From JAJTHY01 sp964458795 (lineage in GTDB: Bacteria > Pseudomonadota > Alphaproteobacteria > Rickettsiales > Midichloriaceae), in contig CAYWJW010000002.1 in assembly GCA_964458795.1 (NCBI GenBank), positions 1 to 63,745 of the forward strand: 63,745 nucleotides of DNA, given 5' to 3'. The notes beneath the pieces are model-generated. The model was not told where the DNA came from and made no database searches. It saw only the letters and a program-made list of their open reading frames with translations. Shown piece after piece: positions 1 to 8,561 of the stretch (position 1 is its first letter; each line of letters starts with the position of its first letter). The position numbers and the translations under genes were made by a program.

Positions 1-1135
1 TGGCTTCGAGCTCCATAGCTATGTCAAGCAGAGTATCCTTTTTATGATGTAGTTTCTTCAGCACTTCATGGCATGACTTTTTAAGGACAGAAGCTCTAGG
101 GTCGTAGTTTTTATAAACTCTATGTCCGAAGCCCATAAGTCTAAATGGATCATTTCTATCTTTAGCCTTATTAATAAACAAAGGTATTCTCTCTGGAGTA
201 CCAATCTCTTTTAACATGGTTAAAACTGCCTCATTTGCCCCACCGTGTGCAGGTCCCCAAAGAGAGGATATACCCGCCCCTATCACTGCATAAGGGTTAG
301 CTCCAGACGATCCAGCAAGTCGCACTGTTGAAGTCGATGCATTTTGTTCATGGTCTGCATGTAAAATCAATAATTTATTCATAGCTGCAACGGCTACGGG
401 GTCTGCTTTGTATGGCTCAGATGGTACTGCAAACATCATCCGCAAAAAATTTCCTGCATAATCTAGTGAGTTGTCTGGGTAAATAAACGGCTGACCGACT
501 GAATATTTATAAGTCATAGCTGCAAGCGTAGGAACTTTTGCTATCAATTTAACAGCAGCCAGGTCTCGCTGCGTCTTGTCTCTGATATCCAAAGTATCGT
601 GGTAGAATGCTGAAAGTGAGCTAACTGCTCCCACCATAATTGCCATGGGGTGAGCGCTTCTAGGGAAGCCGCGGAACAAGCATTGCATCTGTTCATGCAC
701 CATTGTATGACTTCTAACCCTTTTAATAAACTCTGATTTTTGAGGTGCACTTGGCAAGTTTCCATAAAGCAATAGATAGCAAACTTCCATGAAGTCGGCA
801 TTATAAGCTAAATCTTCTATATCATATCCTCTGTGTCTTAATATGCCTTTGTCACCATCAATATAAGTTATAGATGAACTACAGGCTGCTGTGGACATAA
901 AGCCTGGATCGTAAGTGAAATAATCGGTATCTTGATATAAATTACTAACGTCTATAGCTTTAGGACCGACTGTTCCTTCAATTATGGGTAAAGCAATAGT
1001 CTCCTTTTCCATTTCAAAAGACAACTTAGCAACTTTGCCAGGTTTACCTTCTAACTTGGGTTCAGACTTGCTTAAAGTAGTATTTTCTTTGCTTGTTATA
1101 GTACCGACTTTACTTTTGGGTTTAAATAGTGGCAT
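1..1135 (-). CDS. gltA: Citrate synthase, 3' end cut by window edge
   Basis: Condenses oxaloacetate and acetyl-CoA in the TCA cycle. About 378 codons are visible, from ATG at 1135 to the window edge; the family is usually about 430 residues, so roughly 50 C-terminal residues are missing. The frame stays open. Two family signatures can be read: a substrate-binding His segment (LILHADHEQNAST) and GFGHRVYKNYDPRA, which holds the catalytic His/Arg region. The N-terminus has a short Lys/Ser-rich extension (MPLFKPKSKVGTITSKENT) before the conserved fold. It is divergent from sdhE, with 76 bp between the start codons, so the promoters of both must lie there. Next to an SDH assembly factor, the context is respiration. 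Identification is firm. Confidence 0.96.
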   Translation of the reverse strand, partial: MPLFKPKSKVGTITSKENTTLSKSEPKLEGKPGKVAKLSFEMEKETIALPIIEGTVGPKAIDVSNLYQDTDYFTYDPGFMSTAACSSSITYIDGDKGILRHRGYDIEDLAYNADFMEVCYLLLYGNLPSAPQKSEFIKRVRSHTMVHEQMQCLFRGFPRSAHPMAIMVGAVSSLSAFYHDTLDIRDKTQRDLAAVKLIAKVPTLAAMTYKYSVGQPFIYPDNSLDYAGNFLRMMFAVPSEPYKADPVAVAAMNKLLILHADHEQNASTSTVRLAGSSGANPYAVIGAGISSLWGPAHGGANEAVLTMLKEIGTPERIPLFINKAKDRNDPFRLMGFGHRVYKNYDPRASVLKKSCHEVLKKLHHKKDTLLDIAMELEA

Positions 1136-1211
1136 TATATGAAACGAGTTATGTTGATCTTAATAATAATTTGTATATTGCATTGCAACAAAATTCAATA
1201 AATTTTTAATT

Positions 1212-1487
1212 ATGACCTCTAATATAGAAACAACAATAAAGCGCTTGATTTACAGGAGCATGCATAGAGGGTGCAAAGAAATTGACTATATTCTTAGCGA
1301 TTTTGCAGAAAATGAATTGGCAAGCCTGAGCACTTTAGAACTGGAGGCCTACGAAAAATTACTAGAAGTTGATGACGCAATGCTTTATAGCTGGTTTACT
1401 GGTGCTAGCAATGTACTTGATGCATATAACATATCAGTTATCCAAAGGATAAAGTCTTATAATGAAAGCCGATTCAAAAACCTATAA
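1212..1487 (+). CDS. sdhE: SdhE-family FAD assembly factor (succinate dehydrogenase)
   Basis: Small (91 aa) soluble helical protein of the SdhE/Sdh5 family, which promotes covalent attachment of FAD to the succinate dehydrogenase flavoprotein. The family hallmark RGxxE is present as RGCKE near residue 20, followed by the usual acidic helical part and a Trp-containing segment (YSWFTG). The length is typical. The gene overlaps the start of lpxB by 26 bp, so the two are probably cotranscribed. The link with lipid A synthesis is positional only. Confidence 0.9.
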   Translation: MTSNIETTIKRLIYRSMHRGCKEIDYILSDFAENELASLSTLELEAYEKLLEVDDAMLYSWFTGASNVLDAYNISVIQRIKSYNESRFKNL

Positions 1488-2616
1488 AATATTTATTGTA
1501 GCCGGAGAAGCCTCTGGTGATGTACTAGGAGGCAAGTTGATTGCATCTTTGAGAGAACTTCATCCTAATTTAGAAATACTTGCAGTTGGCGGCTCTTCTA
1601 TAGAAGCCAATGGTGCTAAACTACTTTTTGACTGCTCAGAGATTGCTTTAATGGGATTTCTTGAGATATTGCCAAAACTTCCCAAGATCTTATGGAGACT
1701 TAAGCAGACAGCAGATGCCATAGAATCCTTTGCACCCGACATGCTTATCACGATAGATTCACCAGGCTTTAATTTTCGCTTAGTCTCACGCCTGCGCAAC
1801 CGCTTGGGAAAGCAATTCCCAATTGTGCATTATGTGGCTCCAACCGTATGGGCCTATAAAAAAGAACGAGCAAAAGTGGTTGCTAGACTTTATGACCACA
1901 TACTTCTCCTACTTCCATTTGAAAAACCGTATTTTGACCAGGCTGGAGTCCAATCAACTTACGTCGGACATCCTATCATTGAGGATAAACTACCTACAGA
2001 GCTTAAAACTATTAAATTAACAAAAACTACAGTACCTATCCTAGTTATGCCAGGAAGTCGGATTCAGGAACTCCGACATATGGGTAAACTCTTTGCTAAT
2101 GCACTTAAGTTGCTTGAAACAAAATATCATATCAAAATCAAAGTGTTAATACCGACTCTGCATTCTCTGAAACCAATGGTGGAAAAATTATTTACTACTC
2201 TAGATAAAATAGTAAGCAATGATATCGTGGATAAGCAGATGTTTTTTAAAAACGCTCAGATCGGTTTGGTTAAATCAGGCACTTCATCTTTAGAAGCGGC
2301 TAGACATGGTATCCCATGCGTAGTTGGATATAAGATGTCACCTTTTACATATATGTATCTAAAACGAATTGTGCATGTAAAGTTTATCAGTCTTATCAAT
2401 CTACTGTTAAACAAGCAAGTTATTCCAGAATTGGTTCAAGATGAGTGTACAGCAAAAAGGATTGCAGATGAACTGTATGCATTACTGAATAAGAAAAATA
2501 TAAAATCCATGAAAGAAGGGTATAATAGAGCATTCAAGCTGCTGAATAATAATCAGAGTATTAGCCCATCTAAACTTGCGGCAAAAACTATTTTACATTT
2601 ATTAACCAAAAATTAA
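1462..2616 (+). CDS. lpxB: Lipid-A-disaccharide synthase
   Basis: GT19-family glycosyltransferase that joins UDP-2,3-diacylglucosamine and lipid X to make lipid A disaccharide-1-phosphate at the inner membrane. The 384-aa length is normal. Seen: the N-terminal IFIVAGEASGDVLGG motif (about residues 10-24), HYVAPTVWAY near residue 130, the MPGSRIQEL donor-site motif near residue 195, and a C-terminal SGTSSLEAA segment. The start overlaps sdhE. Its presence implies that this organism makes LPS, unlike Anaplasmataceae. Confidence 0.96.
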   Translation: MKADSKTYKIFIVAGEASGDVLGGKLIASLRELHPNLEILAVGGSSIEANGAKLLFDCSEIALMGFLEILPKLPKILWRLKQTADAIESFAPDMLITIDSPGFNFRLVSRLRNRLGKQFPIVHYVAPTVWAYKKERAKVVARLYDHILLLLPFEKPYFDQAGVQSTYVGHPIIEDKLPTELKTIKLTKTTVPILVMPGSRIQELRHMGKLFANALKLLETKYHIKIKVLIPTLHSLKPMVEKLFTTLDKIVSNDIVDKQMFFKNAQIGLVKSGTSSLEAARHGIPCVVGYKMSPFTYMYLKRIVHVKFISLINLLLNKQVIPELVQDECTAKRIADELYALLNKKNIKSMKEGYNRAFKLLNNNQSISPSKLAAKTILHLLTKN

Positions 2617-2665
2617 TCTTTATATAGTTACAATGAAATAATACCTGGTTAAAGATGGACATGAT

Positions 2666-3139
2666 ATGTTTGAAAACAATAAACAAACAGATAACCTAAG
2701 AAAGCAACAAGCTGCCGCTAGTACTACTTTTTGGCGGTCAGCTGCATTCACGGCAGCATCTGTTCTGGTATTTACAGTAAGCGCTATAGCGCTTGATGTA
2801 GGGATGCCTGCTGTCGAGGCTAGCACGCTTCAGGTAGTAGCTACTTTAGGAGCTATCACTAGTATAGGCGGAGCAGCTTTTGCACAAGTTGCATCTCGTA
2901 GGATAGACAAAATTGAGGAAGAATTAGAGTCAGCCAGACAAGCGGAGATTGAACGCACGACAACAATAGAGGTGGCGCCTTCAAAAGAGCATGAGAAAGG
3001 AGGCCCACAAATTACAAAGCAAAAAGCTCGAGAAGTACAGCCAGCATCGAGCTCTATTAGCAGCAAACATCATACTGGGGCTATAGGTAGGGACGAGCCG
3101 TCGCCTGGCCGCGGGGTTCCGCACGCGGGCAGAAGATAA
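2666..3139 (+). CDS. Hypothetical small membrane protein with coiled coil
   Basis: Not recognised. 157 aa. About 25 polar, Gln-rich N-terminal residues are followed by two hydrophobic stretches (roughly 26-48 and 56-76) that could form a membrane hairpin. Then comes an acidic helical segment (SRRIDKIEEELESARQAEIE) likely to be a coiled coil, and a polar tail rich in Ser, Lys and Gly. The last codons are locally GC-rich (SPGRGVPHAGRR), unlike the neighbouring DNA, which may mean that the 3' end was acquired or fused. It lies alone between lpxB and the CDI-like pair. No function is proposed. Confidence 0.6.
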   Translation: MFENNKQTDNLRKQQAAASTTFWRSAAFTAASVLVFTVSAIALDVGMPAVEASTLQVVATLGAITSIGGAAFAQVASRRIDKIEEELESARQAEIERTTTIEVAPSKEHEKGGPQITKQKAREVQPASSSISSKHHTGAIGRDEPSPGRGVPHAGRR

Positions 3140-3248
3140 AATCCCTTTTAGCAGGATAAAAATTATGCGTCCATGTGTACGACTAATTTTAGGTAATAGT
3201 GAGGATAAGACAGTGAGACTTTCCCAATGTTCAGTTATTTTTTTGTCT

Positions 3249-3300
3249 AGGGACTTCCATTGGCTTTTTTAATTGGGTACACTGATAATATAAGATAAGA
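3249..3300 (+). repeat. 52-bp imperfect repeat, copy 1 (partner 44896-44950)
   Basis: It starts with AGGGACTTCCAT, then about 18 variable bases, then an A+T block ending ATATAAGAT. The copy at 44896-44950 has the same start and end blocks with an unrelated middle. Both copies end about 70 bp before a plus-strand start codon. It could be a dispersed element end or a shared upstream regulatory block. The remaining intergenic sequence, 3140-3370, shows nothing else that I recognise. Confidence 0.45.
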
Positions 3301-3373
3301 TACTTGTGTTAAAAAGATAAGGTATTATAAAGCACGAGTGACCAACTTTTTAACCCAAATTTTTATGTAAGTG

Positions 3374-3829
3374 ATGCGTACGTCATTAAGTCATACCTGC
3401 TGCATAATAGTGTTGGCCTTTATGAGCTTCCTAATCAGCGGTTATTTGGCTCCAGACATGGTAAGCAAAGGTGCATTTAAGACCAATAACAAACTTTACA
3501 CTATTGTAAAAGTAACAACGCCAAATGAAGTATCAAACAAAGTAGTAAAAATAGAATGGGGCAAAGGCAATATGCTGCAAGATATGCAGTGGGAGGATGA
3601 GTATAAAAAGCCTGCAGATGGTTCTGGACTTCCAAACAGCATCAAAGCTGTTGGCTACAATTATGAAGCGTCGGGTGTGGGTGTCTTTGGATTTAAAGTA
3701 CTAGAAAGTAAAATAGCTTCGGAAATGACCAGAAAAAGAGGGATAGAATTAGTTATGCCTGGTATCACAACTCCAGCACAATATGATCAAGAACTAAATG
3801 TAGAATTTAATATTACGAGGTTAAAATGA
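3374..3829 (+). CDS. CdiA C-terminal toxin-like protein with signal peptide (putative)
   Basis: About 151 aa from ATG 3374 (a GTG lies one codon earlier). Residues 1-27 form a signal peptide or signal anchor (CCIIVLAFMSFLISGYLA). The rest resembles the C-terminal nuclease domain of CdiA-type contact-inhibition toxins: an IEWGKG...MQWED block, a short LP-containing linker, a GVGVFGFKVLES block and a tail ELVMPGITTPAQYDQ leading to a final beta strand. These match remembered family patterns (WGKG/WEd, SvKtLd, laiP..Tt..Q). The middle looks shorter than in full toxins, so it may be diverged or inactive. The stop codon overlaps the next gene's start by 4 bp, as expected for a toxin-immunity pair. 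No CdiA filament or CdiB gene is nearby. The family call is moderate; secretion is inferred. Confidence 0.5.
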   Translation: MRTSLSHTCCIIVLAFMSFLISGYLAPDMVSKGAFKTNNKLYTIVKVTTPNEVSNKVVKIEWGKGNMLQDMQWEDEYKKPADGSGLPNSIKAVGYNYEASGVGVFGFKVLESKIASEMTRKRGIELVMPGITTPAQYDQELNVEFNITRLK

Positions 3830-4347
3830 CTAAAGGTACGCCCGTAAGACGCTGGGCTAGTATTAAAGCGAATAAGGACTTTATTAATATAAAGTCTTGT
3901 TCGGGATATATAGACGCCATTGAAGATATTGATCAAAAAGATGAATTTTTAGAAGTAGATACACCAAGTCAAGAATTAGGTTTCCATATAAGAGAGGCTT
4001 TAAGATTAAGTAGATTTATAAACCCTATAGAACAGAAAGAATTGAGTTCCTATCTGCATAGTCCAGATAGGCATGCAGCATGGCTTAAATCTACTATGAG
4101 AAAATTTAGCTATAAGACTAAAAGCATGATGTTCAAACCTATGGTGTCTTGCTCTATAATGTTGCAGGATGGGCACATAACTTTAAGACCTACTCATCAA
4201 TCTACTTTAGATGGGTGGGACGGTAAAGGCTTAACTGAGGCTGATAATGTGACTATCTCAGAGAGCCGTAATGATTTTGAACTGGGTATAGCTGCAAGAG
4301 TTGTGCTCGCGCGTTGCACTAGTAGGTATAAAAAATTGAGTAATTAG
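3826..4347 (+). CDS. CdiI-family immunity protein (DUF1436-like)
   Basis: 173 aa, soluble, starting with ATGA overlap to the upstream toxin-like gene. The conserved order of motifs fits the DUF1436/CdiI contact-inhibition immunity family: GYIDAIEDI, QELGFHIREALRLSR (residues about 45-60), KFSYKTKSMMFKPM then VSCSIMLQDGHITLRPTHQS (about 100-128), and ELGIAARVVLARCT near the end. Such proteins bind and block the cognate CdiA toxin domain in the cytoplasm. The arrangement (exported toxin-like protein first, immunity second, translationally coupled) supports a functional pair. In an intracellular bacterium the pair could act between siblings or co-resident symbionts, or be a domesticated remnant. 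Confidence 0.68.
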   Translation: MTKGTPVRRWASIKANKDFINIKSCSGYIDAIEDIDQKDEFLEVDTPSQELGFHIREALRLSRFINPIEQKELSSYLHSPDRHAAWLKSTMRKFSYKTKSMMFKPMVSCSIMLQDGHITLRPTHQSTLDGWDGKGLTEADNVTISESRNDFELGIAARVVLARCTSRYKKLSN

Positions 4348-4524
4348 TGTAATATCAATTTGAGGGTCAGATAAGAGTCGCTTCTACTCATATTAGGTAT
4401 CTTGATTGCTTATGGGGCTTGGGATTATAATATTACCAGTAAATGCTTCTATACATATATACGAGCCCCTTATAGGTTATCTGGATTACAGAGCTTTAAA
4501 CCTGTCTATTTACTCAAGGAAGAG

Positions 4525-6240
4525 TTAGTTTTTCTGTTTTGGGCTTTCAAGTTTTTTAATTAATACCTGCTGTAATATCGAGAGTATATTGCTCCATGTC
4601 CAGTATATTACAAGTCCTGATGGAAATGATGAGAACATAAATAGGAAAATCAAAGGCAAGAACTTCATAACCTTAGCTTGCACTGGATCTGCAGGTTCGG
4701 GATTTAAGCGTTGTTGGATAAACATGGTAAGAGCCATCAAAATTGGAAAAACACCGATCATTAAGAACTGTGGTGGCTCCCAAGGAATTAATCCGAAAAG
4801 GTTCACTATAGTAAGTGGATCGGGTACTGATAGATCTTTGATCCATCCAAAGAATGGGGCCTGGCGCATTTCTATAGTAACGTAAAGCACTTTATAAAGG
4901 GCGAAAAAAATCGGGATCTGAAGCAGTATAGGTAGGCAACCGCCCATTGGATTAACTTTTTCCTTGCGGTACATCTCGAGCAAGGCTTTCTGAAAGGCGC
5001 TTGTATCGCTTCCATATTTTTCCTTGAGAGCCGCCATTTTTGGTTGCAAATCCTTAAGTCTATTCATTCCTTTAAAGCCCTTGTGTGCTAAAGGAAACAA
5101 TAAAAGTTTAATTACTACCGTTAGGATTAAGATTGCAACTCCAAAATTACCAACTACTCCATAAAAGTAGTGCAAGAGTTCAAAGATTGGTTTAGTGATG
5201 AAATATAGAATACCAAAATCCACAGCACGATCAAATAACTTGATGTTGTAAGAAGCTTCATATTTGTCTAGTATATCCAGTTCTTTGGCTCCAGCAAATA
5301 CCAGTGTTTCTGGCCAGTCTACTCTGTTCCCGGCAGCAATTTCAGATGCGGTTACGGCAGTAAAGCTAGCTTGGAATCGTTCGATATCATGTTTATTGAT
5401 TGTGCTTAGCTTAGAAGAAAGATCGCGATTATCAGTTGGAATCAAAGCTGATAGCCAATATTTATCAGAGAAGCCAAGCCAGTCAAACTTATTAAATTCC
5501 ATTTTTCTAGAAGAGGCGATATCAGGGTAGGTAACTTCATTAAGTTTACCACCAAACACACCTATTGCTCCTTCATGTATAATCATAGTATCATCTGTAA
5601 CACCAACATTGGTGCGATTGATTAAGCCATAATTAGAAAGCTCTATATTAAGAACAGAATTATTAATAACCGTTTGTTTAAATTTAAACATATAATTTTC
5701 ATCTAGCATAATTTGGATAAGAAACTCAATGTTTTGGGGGTTTACATACCTCAAAGTCACAGTTTCCCCAGTCTTAAGGTCGCTTTTATCCGCAGTCCAT
5801 TTAGTTTGCGAATCTGGCAATTGCACTTGAGCATTGTTCTGCGCGAGCCAGCCAAACTCTATGAAATATGATTCTTCGGTATTGGAAGGGGATAGAAGAA
5901 CAACATGTTTGCTATCTGGTTCTTGAGTTCTTCTATACTTTTTTAGTATCAAATCATCAATCCTTGCGCCCGCCAGGTTAATACTGCCGCTAATTGCGTC
6001 ATTGCTAAACTTGATGCGAGCACGCTCCTTTATTGATTTATCCAAGAGTTCGTCACGATTTATAAATTTATGGGAAATCAACGGGCTTGATGGTGGCAGA
6101 CGATCTTCAATCATCAGCTGCTCTTCTTTCGCTGCCTCTAACATAGGCTCTACATAAAATGTTTGCCAGGCAAAAATTACAAGTGCAGCTACTGCGCTTG
6201 CTATAATTAGCCTTACGTTTTGTGACATGCGATCGATCAT
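4525..6240 (-). CDS. yidC: Membrane protein insertase YidC
   Basis: Inserts and folds inner-membrane proteins, alone or with SecYEG. 571 aa, usual for a Gram-negative YidC. It has an N-terminal transmembrane anchor (VRLIIASAVAALVIFAW), a large periplasmic domain (about residues 30-340), then the conserved insertase core with GVAILILTVVIKLLLFPL, the cytoplasmic hairpin (MNRLKDLQPKMAALKEKYG) and NPMGGCLPILLQIPIFFALY. The tail is basic (KKLESPKQKN). An alternative start at Met5 (6228) is possible. It follows yidD with a 2-bp gap on the same strand. The usual rpmH-rnpA genes are not adjacent. Confidence 0.96.
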   Translation of the reverse strand: MIDRMSQNVRLIIASAVAALVIFAWQTFYVEPMLEAAKEEQLMIEDRLPPSSPLISHKFINRDELLDKSIKERARIKFSNDAISGSINLAGARIDDLILKKYRRTQEPDSKHVVLLSPSNTEESYFIEFGWLAQNNAQVQLPDSQTKWTADKSDLKTGETVTLRYVNPQNIEFLIQIMLDENYMFKFKQTVINNSVLNIELSNYGLINRTNVGVTDDTMIIHEGAIGVFGGKLNEVTYPDIASSRKMEFNKFDWLGFSDKYWLSALIPTDNRDLSSKLSTINKHDIERFQASFTAVTASEIAAGNRVDWPETLVFAGAKELDILDKYEASYNIKLFDRAVDFGILYFITKPIFELLHYFYGVVGNFGVAILILTVVIKLLLFPLAHKGFKGMNRLKDLQPKMAALKEKYGSDTSAFQKALLEMYRKEKVNPMGGCLPILLQIPIFFALYKVLYVTIEMRQAPFFGWIKDLSVPDPLTIVNLFGLIPWEPPQFLMIGVFPILMALTMFIQQRLNPEPADPVQAKVMKFLPLIFLFMFSSFPSGLVIYWTWSNILSILQQVLIKKLESPKQKN

Positions 6241-6242
6241 AT

Positions 6243-6476
6243 TTATTTCCTTTTATTTTTAACTACCGGATCATATCCACCTTGTGACAGCGGGCTACAC
6301 CTTAAAATTCTCCATATCGACAGAATCAATCCCCACACTATTCCATACTTAACAAAAGCAGCTTTGCTATAACTTGAACAGGAGGGGTAAAATCTACACC
6401 TCTGTCCTATAATGGGAGATAGATACTTTTTATAGCAATTGATTAATGATATAGCCAACAATTTAATAACTTTCAC
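6243..6476 (-). CDS. yidD: Membrane protein insertion efficiency factor YidD
   Basis: 77-aa amphipathic protein that assists YidC. The family core is clear: YKKYLSPIIGQRCRFYPSCS, then SKAAFVKYG and LRCSPLSQGGYDPV, with the three conserved Cys. It is immediately upstream of yidC and in the same operon. The 88-bp gap to the divergent yejE start must carry the promoters of both. Confidence 0.95.
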   Translation of the reverse strand: MKVIKLLAISLINCYKKYLSPIIGQRCRFYPSCSSYSKAAFVKYGIVWGLILSIWRILRCSPLSQGGYDPVVKNKRK

Positions 6477-6564
6477 ACAGATAGTAATTATAGGTTATTT
6501 ATGGATTGAGATTTTAGAACAATCGGTTATTAATTCAATAAGTATGTTTCCCTAAATTAGCTCT

Positions 6565-7608
6565 ATGAAAGTTATTTCTACGAAAATAAGCGAACTTTTT
6601 GATTTTCATTCAGCCTGGATGCGCTTTGTAGCCAATCGAAGAGCCTATTTTGCATTGCTGGTATTTACAATAATTTTTATTATTTCAATGTTTGCTGAGG
6701 TCATATGTAACGATAAACCCATTGTGCTTTATTATAAGGGAAAGCTTTTATTTCCTATTTTTCAGGAGATTCGAGAAGTTGATTTGGGAGGAGACTACCT
6801 AAATAGAGCCAATTTTGATGACCGATATGTAAAGGAATTGGTATTTAATAATGGGTTAATGTTGATGCCTATTGTACCGTATCATTTTAAAACTATTATG
6901 AGCAATTTACCATCGCCGGCACCATCACCGCCAACTGTGGAAAATATCCTAGGAACTGATGATCATGGACGCGATATATTAGCACGACTGGTTTATGGAG
7001 TGAGGATATCTATAGCCTTTGCGTTATCGTTGACCATATTGAGCACAATTATTGGAATGATATATGGTGCTTGCCAGGGCTATTTGGGTGGAAAAACTGA
7101 TATATTTATGCAAAGGTTTTCCGAGATTTGGTCTTCATTGCCGTCCTTATATATATTGATCATTCTGGCTAGCCTTATAATGCCTAGTTTTGTCTGGTTA
7201 CTTGCCATAATGCTGCTATTTGCTTGGTTGCACTTAGTTGGTGTTGTTAGAGCTGAATTTTTAAAAGCACGCAATATGGAATATGTATTAGCAGCTAAGG
7301 CCTTAGGTATATCCCATATAAGAATAATTTTTAGACACATTTTACCAAATGCATTGGTTGCAAGTATAACATACTTCCCATTCTTAATTAATGCTGGTAT
7401 CACCTCACTCACTGCGCTTGATTTCCTTGGATTAGGCTTGCCACCAGGCTCGCCATCTCTTGGAGAAATGTTGTCTCAAGCTAAAAACAACCTACATGCA
7501 AGGTGGATCATTACCTCAGTATTTGTTACGCTTACTACAATGATGTTATTAATGATTTTTATTGGAGAAGGGCTTCGGGATGCATTTGATCCCAGGAGCG
7601 AGAGATGA
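6565..7608 (+). CDS. yejE: ABC transporter permease YejE (peptide/microcin C type)
   Basis: Inner-membrane permease of the YejABEF peptide importer. 347 aa. The N-terminal TM is followed by the YejE-specific periplasmic stretch (ILYYKGKLLFPIF-like, then NLPSPAPSPPTVENILGTDD), GRDILARLVYGVRIS, and the EAA-loop region AAKALGISHIRIIFRHILPN. The C-terminus, GEGLRDAFDPRSE, is also family-typical. Neither yejA, yejB nor yejF is in this window, so the partners must be elsewhere. Its TGA overlaps the ribF ATG by 4 bp, suggesting translational coupling. Confidence 0.94.
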   Translation: MKVISTKISELFDFHSAWMRFVANRRAYFALLVFTIIFIISMFAEVICNDKPIVLYYKGKLLFPIFQEIREVDLGGDYLNRANFDDRYVKELVFNNGLMLMPIVPYHFKTIMSNLPSPAPSPPTVENILGTDDHGRDILARLVYGVRISIAFALSLTILSTIIGMIYGACQGYLGGKTDIFMQRFSEIWSSLPSLYILIILASLIMPSFVWLLAIMLLFAWLHLVGVVRAEFLKARNMEYVLAAKALGISHIRIIFRHILPNALVASITYFPFLINAGITSLTALDFLGLGLPPGSPSLGEMLSQAKNNLHARWIITSVFVTLTTMMLLMIFIGEGLRDAFDPRSER

Positions 7609-8561
7609 TTATTTGGGGACATGATAATATACCTTATGAATTACGAGGCTCAGTAATAGCACTTGGCAACTTTGACGGCGTTCATATTGGGCATCAGGAG
7701 ATCATTAAAACTGCAGTGGCAATAGCAAGGAGTGGAGGTCTTAAAGTAGGTGTATTGACGTTTGACCCTCATCCCAACAAGGTATTGGGTAAAGGAGTGG
7801 ACCATAAACTACTAATGAACTTACCTGTAAAGCTCGATACCCTTTTATCATTAGGTATTGATTTTGTTATAATAGCTAGTTTTACAAAGACATTCTCCTC
7901 ACTTTCAGCAGATGGGTTTATACAGAGGGTTCTTTTTGAATCGCTAGCTGCGTCTCACGTTGTTACAGGATATAACTTTAGATTCGGAAAATTTGGAGCT
8001 GGCAACAATAAGTTGTTAGCTAAGCATTCAACAAAATTGGGATTTTCTTATACACAAGTTAATCACATAAAGTATTTGGGATTGGAGGTTTCGACTAGTC
8101 GTATAAAGACTCTAATTAGTACCGGCAGAATAAACATGGCAGCACGTCTACTTGGTCGAAGACACGAAATAACTGGGACAGCAAGTATAAGTCGACACCT
8201 AGCGGGATTAGTCTTATCTATCCCCACTACCAATGTTAGTCTAGACACCGATTTGTTAGTACCATTATTTGGTGTTTATTTAATAAAGTGTGTGATACAT
8301 AAAGAGGATATTTATTGGGGAATCGCCAATGTTGGAATTCAGCCCACAATTAAAAATATTTCTCCCCCTATATTAGAACTATTTTTGTTTGATTTCAGTG
8401 GAGATCTCTACGACCAAGATATTAAAATTTCTTTGATATCTTTCATAAGACCAGAACGTAAATTTTATGATTTAGACAAGCTTAGATATGCGATCTCTTC
8501 CGATAAAACTTTCAGTAGATATTTACTTAAAAACTTAAATTCACTACTGCAAGTCTCTTGA
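7605..8561 (+). CDS. ribF: Bifunctional riboflavin kinase / FAD synthetase
   Basis: Makes FMN from riboflavin, then FAD. 318 aa. The N-terminal nucleotidyltransferase domain has GNFDGVHIGHQEI (about residues 22-34) and an STSRIKTLI motif near residue 165. The C-terminal kinase domain begins near residue 185 with a TNVSLD segment, whose PTN-type motif reads IPTTN. Translationally coupled to yejE. The 3' end overlaps the convergent parB end by 35 bp. Flavin supply fits the several flavoproteins in the window, but this is only context. Confidence 0.94.
   Translation: MIIWGHDNIPYELRGSVIALGNFDGVHIGHQEIIKTAVAIARSGGLKVGVLTFDPHPNKVLGKGVDHKLLMNLPVKLDTLLSLGIDFVIIASFTKTFSSLSADGFIQRVLFESLAASHVVTGYNFRFGKFGAGNNKLLAKHSTKLGFSYTQVNHIKYLGLEVSTSRIKTLISTGRINMAARLLGRRHEITGTASISRHLAGLVLSIPTTNVSLDTDLLVPLFGVYLIKCVIHKEDIYWGIANVGIQPTIKNISPPILELFLFDFSGDLYDQDIKISLISFIRPERKFYDLDKLRYAISSDKTFSRYLLKNLNSLLQVS

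Noticed and set aside
2228..2240. GTGGATAAG, a DnaA-box-like word
   Set aside because: Single occurrence inside lpxB with no cluster or A+T-rich unwinding region; not evidence of an origin.
3164..3275. Short plus-strand frame of about 36 codons between the 157-aa gene and the toxin-like gene
   Set aside because: No ribosome-binding site or similarity, and it runs into the dispersed repeat at 3249.
4348..4524. Possible hairpin GGGGCTT...GAGCCCC downstream of the CdiI-like gene
   Set aside because: The arms are short and separated by nearly 50 bases, with no T tract; too weak to call a terminator.
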